Positions 1-7,351 of a stretch of 64,000 nt of DNA are shown one piece after another. The notes beneath the pieces are model-generated. The model made no database searches and had not been told where the DNA came from. It worked only from the letters and a program-made list of their open reading frames with translations. The position numbers were made by a program, and so were the translations under genes. The stretch lies in contig JAKPHF010000056.1 of the NCBI GenBank assembly GCA_029550525.1, forward strand, positions 186,001-250,000, written 5' to 3'. Origin of the DNA: Planctomycetota bacterium (lineage in GTDB: Bacteria; Planctomycetota; Phycisphaerae; UBA1845; PWPN01). Each line of letters starts with the position of its first letter. Positions within the stretch are counted from its first letter, which is position 1.

Positions 1-900
1 GCCGATACGTTTGCGTTTTTCCTGCGGGTCGGTCACGCCGGCCAGCCGCGACAGGAACCGATCCGCGGCGTTCACCACGCGCAGATCGATCTTGAAGTGG
101 CCTCGGAAAGTGGACTCGACCAGGCTCGCCTCGTTACGGCGGAGCAAGCCGTTATCAACGAAGATACAGACCAGCCGGTCGCCGATGGCCTCGTGGAGCA
201 GGGCCGCGGTCACGCTGCTGTCCACGCCGCCGGACAAGCCGCAGATCACGCGATCGTTCGGGCCGACCCGCTCGCGGATGGAGGCGACGGCGGTCTCGAC
301 GAAGTTGCCGACCTCCCACGAGCCCTTGCAGCCGCAGATGTCGTACAGGAAGTTGCGCAGAATCTGGCCGCCGTAGCGTGTATGCGTGACCTCCGGGTGA
401 AACTGCACGCCGAAGATGGGTCGCTCGCGATGCCGCACGGCCGCGAGTTCACAGTTGGCCGTGCGGGCCAGCGGAATGAAGCCCTCGGGAAGCGTTTGGA
501 CCATGTCGCCGTGACTCATCCACACGGTGGTCGGGCCGGGAACGTGACGGAACAACCCGGTGCTTTCGAGGACCTCCAAGCCCGTTCGGCCATATTCACG
601 GGCGGGCGCGGCATCGACCTTGGCTCCGAGCAACGCCGCCGTGACCTGCATGCCGTAGCAGATGCCGAGGATAGGCACGCCGAGGTCCAGCAAACCGGGG
701 TCGCACTTAGGGGCGTTCTTCTCGTAGACGCTGGACGGACCACCGCTGAAGATCAGGCCCGACACATTCATCTCCCGAAGCTTGTCGGGCGAGATGGAGG
801 GCGGGCAGACCACGCTAAAGACGCGGTTTTCGCGCACGCGTCGAGCGATCAGTTGCGAATACTGACTGCCGAAGTCCAGAATGGCAATTGTCTCTTCCAT
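1..900 (-). CDS. guaA: GMP synthase (glutamine-hydrolysing), partial: N-terminal 300 codons
   Basis: Converts XMP to GMP with glutamine-derived ammonia in cytoplasmic purine biosynthesis. The gene starts at the ATG at 898-900 and runs off the left edge, so only about 300 codons are present. The translation begins MEETIAILDFGSQYSQLIAR. It contains the class I glutamine amidotransferase nucleophile elbow GICYGMQ and the HPEV histidine-glutamate motif. The ATP-pyrophosphatase P-loop follows (SGGVDSSVTAALLHE). The visible part ends at VTDPQEKRKRIG, which matches the expected position inside the synthetase domain. Nothing is missing within the visible part. The next gene is divergent, so guaA probably has its own promoter in 901-1101. 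The identification is secure because both domains and their catalytic motifs are present in the right order. Confidence 0.97.
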   Translation of the reverse strand, partial: MEETIAILDFGSQYSQLIARRVRENRVFSVVCPPSISPDKLREMNVSGLIFSGGPSSVYEKNAPKCDPGLLDLGVPILGICYGMQVTAALLGAKVDAAPAREYGRTGLEVLESTGLFRHVPGPTTVWMSHGDMVQTLPEGFIPLARTANCELAAVRHRERPIFGVQFHPEVTHTRYGGQILRNFLYDICGCKGSWEVGNFVETAVASIRERVGPNDRVICGLSGGVDSSVTAALLHEAIGDRLVCIFVDNGLLRRNEASLVESTFRGHFKIDLRVVNAADRFLSRLAGVTDPQEKRKRIG

Positions 901-1017
901 GGAACAATTATATCCGGTGGTGTCTGCGCGCCAATCTGCAGCCCCCGCCGGCCTGCCGCCCGAGGAAATCCGGTGTGTAATTCGGTGCACCTTTCCCAGC
1001 GTGTTGGCGCCGCCGCC

Positions 1018-1072
1018 ATCGCCGCGTCGCCGTGTCGCCTCGCCGCTGTGTCGCCGCGTCATTCTTTCCCCT
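1018..1072. repeat. Imperfect GTCGCCGCG tandem repeat, family F copy 1
   Basis: This stretch is made of near-repeats of GTCGCCGCG/GTCGCCGTG and ends in CGTCATTCTTTCCCC. It sits between guaA and the divergent membrane-protein gene. A second copy ending CGTCATTCTGTTCCC lies at about 4300-4343, inside the coding sequence of the paralogous membrane protein. It looks like a dispersed low-complexity repeat, not a regulatory site. Confidence 0.5.
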
Positions 1073-1101
1073 ATGTCGTCCCGCCGGTATCCTGTGCCGC
1101 C

Positions 1102-2982
1102 ATGCTCGCGAGTCCTTCCGAAACTCTGCGCGGCGGCCTTCGGCTGGCCGGTGCGATCCTACTACTGGCAGCGCTGACCGCTCTGCTGCAAGGCCGATCC
1201 GTCGGCTACGGGCTCGTGCTGGACGACTACAACCACCGGGCGGAGCTTCGAGACGGCGACTGGTCGTTCCGCTCGCTGGTGGATGCCTCGCACCTGGGCG
1301 ATCCGCGGCGGCGGGTGCGCATGTGGTGGCAGGACGAAGCCGACCTGTACTTCTTCCGGCCGGTCGCGTTCGCGATCATGCGGGCGACGTATGTGGCAGG
1401 TGGCTGGCGGCCGGACGTCATGCACGTCGCGTCGCTGGGCTGGGGCGTGGTTTGTACGTCGCTCGTGCTGCTGCTGGCCCGGCGGGCCACCGGCTCGACG
1501 GGCTGGGGTCTCCTGGCGGCGGTGCTGTTTCTCATGCACCCGAATAACTTCCTGACACCGCGGTGGATCGCCTGCCAAAACGAACAGATGGCCACGGCGT
1601 TCACGCTGGCCGCTCTGCTGTGCTACGGCCGATACGCCGGCTGGTGGGAGCCGTCCCGAAAGACTCACAACATACTCGACGCACAATTGTGGTGCACGCT
1701 TCCAGCGTGTACGCGCAGACAGGATGCCTGCACCACAATGGCGTCGGCCGCTTTTAGGCAACCGCCGGATGGATCGCCATCACCGCGCTCACGGCGTTCG
1801 CACCTGTTCCTGGCAGCCACCCTGTCATGCTATGTCGCGGCACTCGGCTGCCGTGAGTCGGCCATCGTCCTGCCCGCGCTGCTGGTGCTCGGTGATCTGG
1901 TGACCGCGAAAGGGGCGGGACTCCGGCGAAGACTAGCCGCGTACGCAGCGTTCGCGTTGATCGCAGTCGGGTATCTGGTGCTGCGTCGCGCGATGCTCGG
2001 GCCATTGACGATCCCCGGCCGGCCGTACGCCTGGCCGGCGAGCGAACCGGGCTTCGTGACGTTCGTGGTCGAAAAGTTCGTGTACTACATCCTGGGCTTA
2101 TGGGCGTACCTCCCGATCGTGGGTTTCGCCGGCCAGGCACAGATGCGTGCCCACCCGGGCCTGTTTTACGGCCTGTTCGCGTGCATCGTGCTCGGGTGGG
2201 CGCTGATCATCACCGTCGTCCGTCCGAATCGGTCCATCTGGCTGTGGCTCGGGTTGGCCATCTTGCCGCTTGCCCCCGTCCTGCCGGTGTTCGCGTCGGC
2301 TCACCATCTATACCTGGTCTCGGCGGGCATGGCCGTCGCCACGGTGCTGGCGATCCGGTCGATCCTTTGGTGGAGCCGTCAACGAGCCGATGCATGGCGT
2401 CGGATCATTCGCGGTGCGATCGTCACGTTGATTCCGCTGCACTTGGCCGCGTTCGCCGGCGTGAACTTCGTGCTCGACACGGGAGTGGCCGGCCTGGCGG
2501 CGGCATGCCAACTGCCCATTCGCCAGGCGATTCAACTGGGCCGTCCCATGCAGGCCGGCGACAGGTTGTTCTTCATCAACCTGCCCATGCTGGCGTTCAA
2601 CTGCATACCGGCTATCGAAGAAGCCCGCGGCGTGGCCCCCTTGCACGGCTACGTGCTGACGTTCGCGCCCGAGTTCCTTTACATGGATCGGCCCGCCCAC
2701 GTCGAACAGGTCGATGCCCATCGCTTGCGGGTGTGGCTCGACGAGCCAGCCTACTTCTCGGGCCTGATCGGCCGGTCAATTCTGCAGGGCATCCAACGCG
2801 ACGCTCCGTTCCGCGCCGGTGAGACGTTCGCAACCGAGGAGTTCACCGTCGAAGTCACCCGCGCCGATGCCACGGGCGTGCAAGAGTTCCTCTTCACGTT
2901 CAACCGTCCGCTGAGCGACCCCACCTACCACTTCTTTCTTGCATCGCCCACTTTCGACGCATACCCGCTGGCGTTTCGATGA
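1102..2982 (+). CDS. Polytopic GT-C-like membrane protein, paralogue A
   Basis: A 626-residue integral membrane protein with about ten hydrophobic segments. An early extracytoplasmic loop carries LDDYNHRAELRDGDW, then come the conserved stretches FFRPVAF, WIACQNEQ and GCRESA. A C-terminal soluble part of about 150 residues begins near RLFFINLPML. An acidic pair in the first loop followed by many helices resembles GT-C/DUF1736-type glycosyltransferases that use polyprenyl-phosphate sugars. That assignment is inference; substrate and linkage are unknown. The start is the ATG at 1102; the frame is open far upstream, but that part is antisense to guaA. The convergent gene at 3053-4966 is a clear paralogue with the same blocks in the same order. 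The cytoplasmic loop near residues 190-225 contains a 54-bp dispersed palindromic element (1686-1739) translated in frame. Confidence 0.8.
   Translation: MLASPSETLRGGLRLAGAILLLAALTALLQGRSVGYGLVLDDYNHRAELRDGDWSFRSLVDASHLGDPRRRVRMWWQDEADLYFFRPVAFAIMRATYVAGGWRPDVMHVASLGWGVVCTSLVLLLARRATGSTGWGLLAAVLFLMHPNNFLTPRWIACQNEQMATAFTLAALLCYGRYAGWWEPSRKTHNILDAQLWCTLPACTRRQDACTTMASAAFRQPPDGSPSPRSRRSHLFLAATLSCYVAALGCRESAIVLPALLVLGDLVTAKGAGLRRRLAAYAAFALIAVGYLVLRRAMLGPLTIPGRPYAWPASEPGFVTFVVEKFVYYILGLWAYLPIVGFAGQAQMRAHPGLFYGLFACIVLGWALIITVVRPNRSIWLWLGLAILPLAPVLPVFASAHHLYLVSAGMAVATVLAIRSILWWSRQRADAWRRIIRGAIVTLIPLHLAAFAGVNFVLDTGVAGLAAACQLPIRQAIQLGRPMQAGDRLFFINLPMLAFNCIPAIEEARGVAPLHGYVLTFAPEFLYMDRPAHVEQVDAHRLRVWLDEPAYFSGLIGRSILQGIQRDAPFRAGETFATEEFTVEVTRADATGVQEFLFTFNRPLSDPTYHFFLASPTFDAYPLAFR
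1686..1739. repeat. 54-bp MITE-like palindrome (family A copy 1) inside a coding sequence
   Basis: The ends are perfect 11-bp inverted repeats: ATTGTGGTGCA at 1686-1696 and TGCACCACAAT at 1729-1739. An inner hairpin has stems CACGCT and AGCGTG around TCC. Its length is a multiple of three, so the reading frame of the membrane protein continues through it, adding about 18 cysteine- and threonine-rich residues. Related copies lie between genes at 16724-16767 and 52650-52701. No transposase is encoded in it, so any movement would need help in trans. Confidence 0.75.
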
Positions 2983-3052
2983 GCGGTTCATGGTTGAAAG
3001 AAGGCTTGAGACTTGACGACGTGAGGCTTGAGGGAAAGACACAGAGCCGTGG

Positions 3053-4966
3053 TCAGGGGCCCGGCTGCGAGGTGGCCGCGGCGTGCGGAAAGATCAGCTC
3101 GTAGGCCATGAACTGCGGTGATCCGAGGTAAAAGTGGTAGTTGGGCGAGTCGAGCGGCTCGCGGAACTCGTAGAGCAGTTCGCGCACGCCCTCGTCGTCC
3201 ATCTTAGTGAGCGTCACGGTGAACAGGCCGGCATCGATCTGTTGTCCCTGACGCAGGTTGCGATCGATGCCCATGACGCCCAGGAGCATGGTTCCGGTGG
3301 TGCCGGCCAGGTAGGGCTTGTCGGCCGGCGCCCGGATGCGCAGGCGGTGCCGATCCAGCACTTCCACTTCGCCGGGCGATTCCATCCGGATCAGATCGGG
3401 CGAAAAGACCAGCACGTGGCCCTTGAGATCACGGTACCCGAGTTCCTGTTCGATGGCGGGCACGACGTAGTAGGCGAGCACGGGAAGGTTGATGAAGAAC
3501 AGATGATCGCCGTCGCGGAGCGGTTTCACCTGCCGCTTGACCTCGCGCACGACAAGGTCTTCCGATAGCACGCCGCGCACGTAAGCAAAGCCCATGCTCC
3601 AGGCGTATAGGCCAAGCCCGACGGCCAGAATGAAGATGATGCATCCACACACGACCGCGCGGATGCCGGCGCGTGGCGAACCGGGCGATCGGCCAGCAAT
3701 GGCGGCGATGCCGGCGGTGAAAAGCAGCACCATGCCCAGGCCCGGCAGATACAGATGATGCGGCGAGGCGAACACCAGCATCACGGGCGCGATCAGACAC
3801 CCCAACCAGACGAGGGGCCACAGCAGGCTCGGCCGAAAGCGATACGCGGCCCAGATCACAGCAATCAACGCAAGAACAGCGACAAACAGGCCGTAGAACA
3901 CGTCGAGCCGTTCGGCGAAGTAACTGCGGCTGCCCACGGGCACCACGGGCACGAAGAGAAACAAGCCCAGTGCGTACATCACGATCTTGTAGAGGACGTA
4001 CTGCACGAACTCGAGACTTGCGGAAACGGGCTCGAGATACGGCGGCGGCGGCACGGGGAATCCGCCCAGCGCCTCATACCGCAGGACCATGTAGAGCACG
4101 AAGACCAAGCCCATGGCCACGTGATCCCAGCGGATCCACCGCGGTCGTGACGTGCCGATGAGCCGGTCGCCCAGCCAACAGACCAGCGGGAAGAGTGCTG
4201 CATTCTCGCGGCAACCGAGAGCCAAACCGTAGCAAACCATCGCGATCATCGCGTAGATGAACGACCCGCGCGAGCCGTGCTCTGCCTCGCCCTCTTTCGC
4301 CGCGTCGCCGCATCCCCGCGTCGCCGCGTCATTCTGTTCCCGCTCCCGATGAAACCAACAATCGCCCCATCCCGCGTACCGGGCATAGGCGAGAATTCCC
4401 AGGAGGAGAAACAGCGTGGTGAGCAGTTCGGTCTGACAGGCGATCCAGTACACCGTCCCGACGTGGGCGGGATGGATGGCCATCAAGCACGCGGCGACCA
4501 GTCCCCAAAACCGCCGACCCAGTGCCCGAGCGGCCACGGCCCCGACGAGCATCGAGCAGGCGAAGTGCCAGCCCAGCGAGAGCACGTGCATGCCCAGCGG
4601 GTTCCAGCCCACCAGCGTGTATTCGGCCCGCATGATCCAGAACGCGATGGGCCGATAGAACCGCAGGCCCGCCTCCTGGCGACCCCAGAGATCGAGCACT
4701 TCGCCGACGATGCCCAACCGGGCCGAATCCACGGCCGAGCGATACGACCAGTCGCCGTCCCGCAGATGCTCGAAATGGGCGTAATCGTCGAGGTACAGGC
4801 CTGTGTTCACCGACCAGGCATGCCCGATGATAACGAACAACGCCACCACACCCGCGATGCACCATCCGCTCAGTTCGGGCGAGGTCGTGGCCGGCAGCGA
4901 AACCGACTCGTCCGGCACCTCATGCGTTGTGGCTCGAGGCTGACTGGTAACCAGAGCGTCCGACAT
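3053..4966 (-). CDS. Polytopic GT-C-like membrane protein, paralogue B
   Basis: A 637-residue membrane protein homologous along its length to the convergent gene at 1102-2982. Shared blocks are LDDY..H..LRDGDW near the N-terminus, FYRPIAFWIMRAEY, WIACQTE, LGCREN, FFINLPVLAYY and the tail YHFYLGSP. It has about ten hydrophobic segments and a soluble C-terminal domain, as expected for a GT-C-like polyprenyl-phosphate-sugar transferase; the activity is inferred. I start at the ATG at 4964-4966 (MSDALVTSQ); an upstream in-frame start at 5026 would add 20 residues of no membrane character. The loop after ARYAGWGDCW is hydrophilic (HREREQND...) and is encoded by a family F repeat at about 4300-4343, at the same loop where paralogue A carries a different repeat. 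Confidence 0.8.
   Translation of the reverse strand: MSDALVTSQPRATTHEVPDESVSLPATTSPELSGWCIAGVVALFVIIGHAWSVNTGLYLDDYAHFEHLRDGDWSYRSAVDSARLGIVGEVLDLWGRQEAGLRFYRPIAFWIMRAEYTLVGWNPLGMHVLSLGWHFACSMLVGAVAARALGRRFWGLVAACLMAIHPAHVGTVYWIACQTELLTTLFLLLGILAYARYAGWGDCWFHREREQNDAATRGCGDAAKEGEAEHGSRGSFIYAMIAMVCYGLALGCRENAALFPLVCWLGDRLIGTSRPRWIRWDHVAMGLVFVLYMVLRYEALGGFPVPPPPYLEPVSASLEFVQYVLYKIVMYALGLFLFVPVVPVGSRSYFAERLDVFYGLFVAVLALIAVIWAAYRFRPSLLWPLVWLGCLIAPVMLVFASPHHLYLPGLGMVLLFTAGIAAIAGRSPGSPRAGIRAVVCGCIIFILAVGLGLYAWSMGFAYVRGVLSEDLVVREVKRQVKPLRDGDHLFFINLPVLAYYVVPAIEQELGYRDLKGHVLVFSPDLIRMESPGEVEVLDRHRLRIRAPADKPYLAGTTGTMLLGVMGIDRNLRQGQQIDAGLFTVTLTKMDDEGVRELLYEFREPLDSPNYHFYLGSPQFMAYELIFPHAAATSQPGP
4300..4343. 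repeat. GTCGCCGCG-type repeat (family F copy 2) within paralogue B
   Basis: CGCCGCGTCGCCGC-type units ending CGTCATTCTGTTCCC, matching the intergenic copy at 1018-1072. It lies in the coding sequence of the minus-strand membrane protein and encodes a variable hydrophilic loop without breaking the frame. Confidence 0.5.
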
Positions 4967-5123
4967 TCGGATGTCCCGCACACAAAGAACACATTGCGGC
5001 ACGCCCCCTGGGGGCGCCGACCGCACAATCTAGACCGCCGCGACGGGTAGGACAAGCGCAGCCATGCCGCGGAGCGATTCGAAACATGCCTCGCAGTTAT
5101 AATTCCGGCCGACCGGGATCACG

Positions 5124-5381
5124 GTGTTCACCGGCCGGCTGATCATCCCGGGCTTCGATCGTGTGTTCATCGCGCCCGTTGCCGCTGTGATCATCGGCGC
5201 AATGATCCCGCTCGCGCTGGCCGCCATGGGCGTAGACCGGCACGTCTCGCTTCCCCTGGCGATCGGAGCGGTGCTATGGGTTCTGCTCAGTTGGGGACCG
5301 CCCCTCGCCGAGTGGCGGCTCACCGGCCACCACCGGCTGATCCCGCCCAGGAGTGCAGCCGCTCAGTATGTGAAGCCTTGA
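5124..5381 (+). CDS. Small membrane protein of unknown function
   Basis: I do not recognise this 85-residue protein. It has two likely membrane helices (FIAPVAAVIIGAMIPLALAAM and LPLAIGAVLWVLLSWG) separated by a short polar turn, then a basic tail. The only suitable start is the GTG at 5124. It stands alone between two minus-strand genes and ends just before the convergent secreted-protein gene at 5384. The regular helix-turn-helix hydrophobic pattern argues for a real gene, but its small size, GTG start and weak ribosome-binding site leave doubt. Confidence 0.45.
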   Translation: MFTGRLIIPGFDRVFIAPVAAVIIGAMIPLALAAMGVDRHVSLPLAIGAVLWVLLSWGPPLAEWRLTGHHRLIPPRSAAAQYVKP

Positions 5382-5383
5382 GA

Positions 5384-5977
5384 TCAGTTGGTCTTGAGCA
5401 GCAAACCAGTTTGGAAGAGGCTGCTCTTGAGAGAGCCCTGACCACCGGGCGGCGTCAGCGTGCTGACCTGGTCGTGGACGACCCACACGCCCGTGCTCTG
5501 GTTGTAGAACGTGTACTTGTTCGTGCCGAACATGGTGGTCACGCCGAAAATGGTGGTCTGCGTGCCGTTGAAATCGTACTCGACGGTGTAGGTGCCGCCG
5601 GAGCCCTCGGAGCGGATAACGCGGACGGTGTAATCGACGCTGACCGAGCCGTTGGCCGGGTCGTTGTAGGAGTACTGGAAGCGTTGCGTCTGCGTGACGT
5701 TGAAGACGGTGAGCGTCTGGCTGGGCACGCCGCCAGCGGCGGCCGTGTTCAGCGAGATGGGCCGATTCTGGGCGTCGAACACGACGGTGAGTGTCGATTG
5801 AACCGGCGAGATCTCGATGACGGTGCCGTTGAGTTCGCTCAGCTGGCTTTCGCCGCCGATGGTGCCGCGATAGGTTCCGGCCGCGATGGGATCCGAGATG
5901 CTACCCGGCATCTGGCATTCAGCACCCATGAGAAGGCAGAAACTCGTTACCGTCAGTATCGCAATCCTCATGCGCAT
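5384..5977 (-). CDS. Secreted or lipid-anchored beta-rich protein of unknown function
   Basis: A 197-residue exported protein. The N-terminus MRMRIAILTVTSFCLLMGAE is a signal peptide, and the following cysteine could be lipidated, although the box (GAEC) is not canonical. The mature part is rich in Thr, Val, Tyr and Asn with alternating polarity (GTYRGTIGG, TLTVVFDAQNRP, TYTVEYDFNGTQT). This suggests an all-beta fold of about ten strands. No family was recognised. ATG codons for Met1 and Met3 could both serve as start. The neighbours give no functional clue; the 3' ends of this gene and the small plus-strand membrane gene almost touch. Confidence 0.7.
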   Translation of the reverse strand: MRMRIAILTVTSFCLLMGAECQMPGSISDPIAAGTYRGTIGGESQLSELNGTVIEISPVQSTLTVVFDAQNRPISLNTAAAGGVPSQTLTVFNVTQTQRFQYSYNDPANGSVSVDYTVRVIRSEGSGGTYTVEYDFNGTQTTIFGVTTMFGTNKYTFYNQSTGVWVVHDQVSTLTPPGGQGSLKSSLFQTGLLLKTN

Positions 5978-6192
5978 TGGTGGCTCCCGTCCCCGGCCGG
6001 TCCGGCACGTACCGTTGCCGGTTGTTGATCTTGGCTCCTCTCGAAAGGCATACGTCCCATCTGCTCGAGGCGGGCAAGATGCCCGCCCCCTAAGAGGGCC
6101 GCGTACCTATGAGGCTGCAAATCGTAGCCCGAGGCGGCCCAAAGCTCAACGGCAAGACCTGACGCTCGCGACAGTCTCCAGAGGCGTTTCCC

Positions 6193-6232
6193 AGCGAGCG
6201 GCGGGGCTTGTCCCCACCGTCCCTTTTCCCCG
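6193..6232. repeat. Dispersed repeat family C copy 1
   Basis: AGCGAGCGGCGGGGCTTG followed by a C-rich half and CTTTTCC, then GTCAGT. The same string in the same order recurs at about 16575-16625, and its core recurs in reverse at 14505-14518. It lies entirely between genes. Confidence 0.6.
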
Positions 6233-6392
6233 TCAGTTTGCCTGACTCCCGGTCCTTCCAGCGAAAAACCTGACCGCTAACACCTACTCGAGTCTGCACA
6301 GTGCAGGCAGGAGTACGTCTTTAGCGGTTGTTTTTTTCGCCGGGTTGATCGCCGTTAGCGTCATATTGGTCCAGCGCGTGTCTTGCGTTCAG

Positions 6393-6434
6393 CCCCGAAG
6401 GGGCGAGAAGGCGCCTGCCGCACGCTAAACACGT
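6393..6434. repeat. Family B element, right half (ends GCACGCTAAAC)
   Basis: CCCCGAAGGGGCGAGAAGG...GCCGCACGCTAAACACGT. This is the right half of the 65-bp element found whole at 14427-14491. Its mirror image lies at 6982-7023, so the thioredoxin-like gene between them is bracketed by inverted copies. Confidence 0.65.
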
Positions 6435-6462
6435 ACGGTGGGATGGCTGCACCACAATACGA

Positions 6463-6864
6463 TCAGTTGAAGCGGTTCTTGATGAGGAAGAAACGCAGAT
6501 CCTCGGGCGAGAGTTTGCCGACGTGCGTGCCGGCAACGGTGCCGTCGGGACGCAGAACGACCAGTGTGGGCACCTGCGTCACGCCCAGCTTGTCGGCCTC
6601 GGGGCGATTCACGAAGAAGTCCTGACGCACGGGCACAAACTCGCGCATCATCTCGCGGACTTTGGCGTCGGTGAAGACCGTCCAGTCCATCTCCCGACAC
6701 TCGGGGCTGCTGGCGGTGGCGAAGAGCACGACGACCCGCTTGCGCTGCCGGGCGGCCGACTGCATGGCCAAGTCGTAACTGTAGTTCCAGGGCACGGCTT
6801 GACAGCCCGTCAGCAGCGTGAGCGAAGCCAGAGCGATCAGACCGAGCGATTTCGCGTTACGCAT
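6463..6864 (-). CDS. Thioredoxin-fold lipoprotein
   Basis: A 133-residue protein with a lipoprotein signal peptide: MRNAKSLGLIALASLTLLTGC has a canonical LTGC box. The start is the ATG at 6862-6864, preceded by the ribosome-binding site GAGGGA; the longer open frame upstream has no signal character. The rest has a thioredoxin-like pattern: KRVVVLFATASSPECREMDW, then VPVRQDFFVNRPEADKLGV and the cis-proline segment TQVPTLVVLRPDG. The usual CXXC is replaced by SSPEC, with a single cysteine, so it is unlikely to be an ordinary dithiol oxidoreductase. It resembles the thioredoxin_7/DUF255-like group. It stands alone between inverted family B repeats. Confidence 0.82.
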   Translation of the reverse strand: MRNAKSLGLIALASLTLLTGCQAVPWNYSYDLAMQSAARQRKRVVVLFATASSPECREMDWTVFTDAKVREMMREFVPVRQDFFVNRPEADKLGVTQVPTLVVLRPDGTVAGTHVGKLSPEDLRFFLIKNRFN

Positions 6865-6981
6865 AAAATCCCTCAAATCCCGGCCACATTCTGCCAGAAC
6901 CGCACAGCGATGCAAGAGCGCGAAAAGCGTCGCCCCCGTCCCGTCGCAGCACGGGACCATCTCGTCACGGGTTTCGCTTGT

Positions 6982-7023
6982 ACGTGTTTAGCGTGCGGTA
7001 CCTTCTCGCCCCGTAGGGACGCC
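6982..7023. repeat. Family B element, left half (begins GTTTAGCGTGC)
   Basis: ACGTGTTTAGCGTGCGGTACC followed by TTCTCGCCCCGTAGGGACGCC. It is the inverted counterpart of 6393-6434. Confidence 0.65.
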
Positions 7024-7071
7024 GGTCACTAGCCGGCGGCGTGAGCCGCCGGTGCGGGCCCCACACCAATT

Positions 7072-7120
7072 CCCTTTGTCAACCTCAGGGCGGCTTCGCT
7101 GCCCTCAGGTTGTCAAAGGG
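7072..7120. repeat. Long imperfect hairpin, family D copy 1
   Basis: The arms at 7072-7091 and 7101-7120 pair at about 18 of 20 positions around the loop GGCTTCGCT. It is followed by a second hairpin GTGGGCTTACGCCCAC. The same order of hairpins, with different stem bases, recurs at 24724-24860. Confidence 0.65.
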
Positions 7121-7351
7121 ATGGTTTTTAGGAGCCAGCGGTACGTGGGCTTACGCCCACGGCTCCTCACTTGGCGCGCCTTCGAGGCGAAGCCGCGCGG
7201 ATCTCTACTGACTTCGCGCCCTTTCGGCACGGTGCTACGTCGATCTCATGCACGGTAAACACGTGCCTTCGCTTGCGAAACCTCGCTCGCCGTCTATGCT
7301 ATGCCTCTGCAACCCGGAAATTCTGTCGCATCAACCACAGGAGGCCCCGTG

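Larger units (their letters stand above)
5978..6462. other. Intergenic stretch with dispersed repeats
   Basis: I see no credible gene here. The stretch contains a GGGCAAGATGCCCGCC short palindrome near 6078, a copy of the repeat AGCGAGCGGCGGGGCTTG (family C) at about 6193-6232, and an inverted half of the GTTTAGCGTGC element (family B) at about 6393-6434. Confidence 0.6.
6865..7351. other. Intergenic stretch made mostly of hairpin repeats
   Basis: No gene is supported. From left to right it holds a family B half-element (6982-7023), a GC hairpin GCCGGCGGC-GTGA-GCCGCCGG (about 7032-7053), a long hairpin at 7072-7120, a GTGGGCTTACGCCCAC hairpin near 7145-7162, and the ribosome-binding site AGGAGG (7339-7344) for the rhamnosidase gene. 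Confidence 0.6.

Noticed and set aside
1018..1072. Riboswitch or attenuator before the membrane-protein gene
   Set aside because: It is a simple GTCGCCGCG tandem repeat shared with a coding region, with no terminator/antiterminator pair.
97..1101. A 335-codon upstream extension of the membrane-protein gene on the plus strand
   Set aside because: It runs antisense to guaA, whose catalytic motifs are intact, and its translation has no protein-like pattern.
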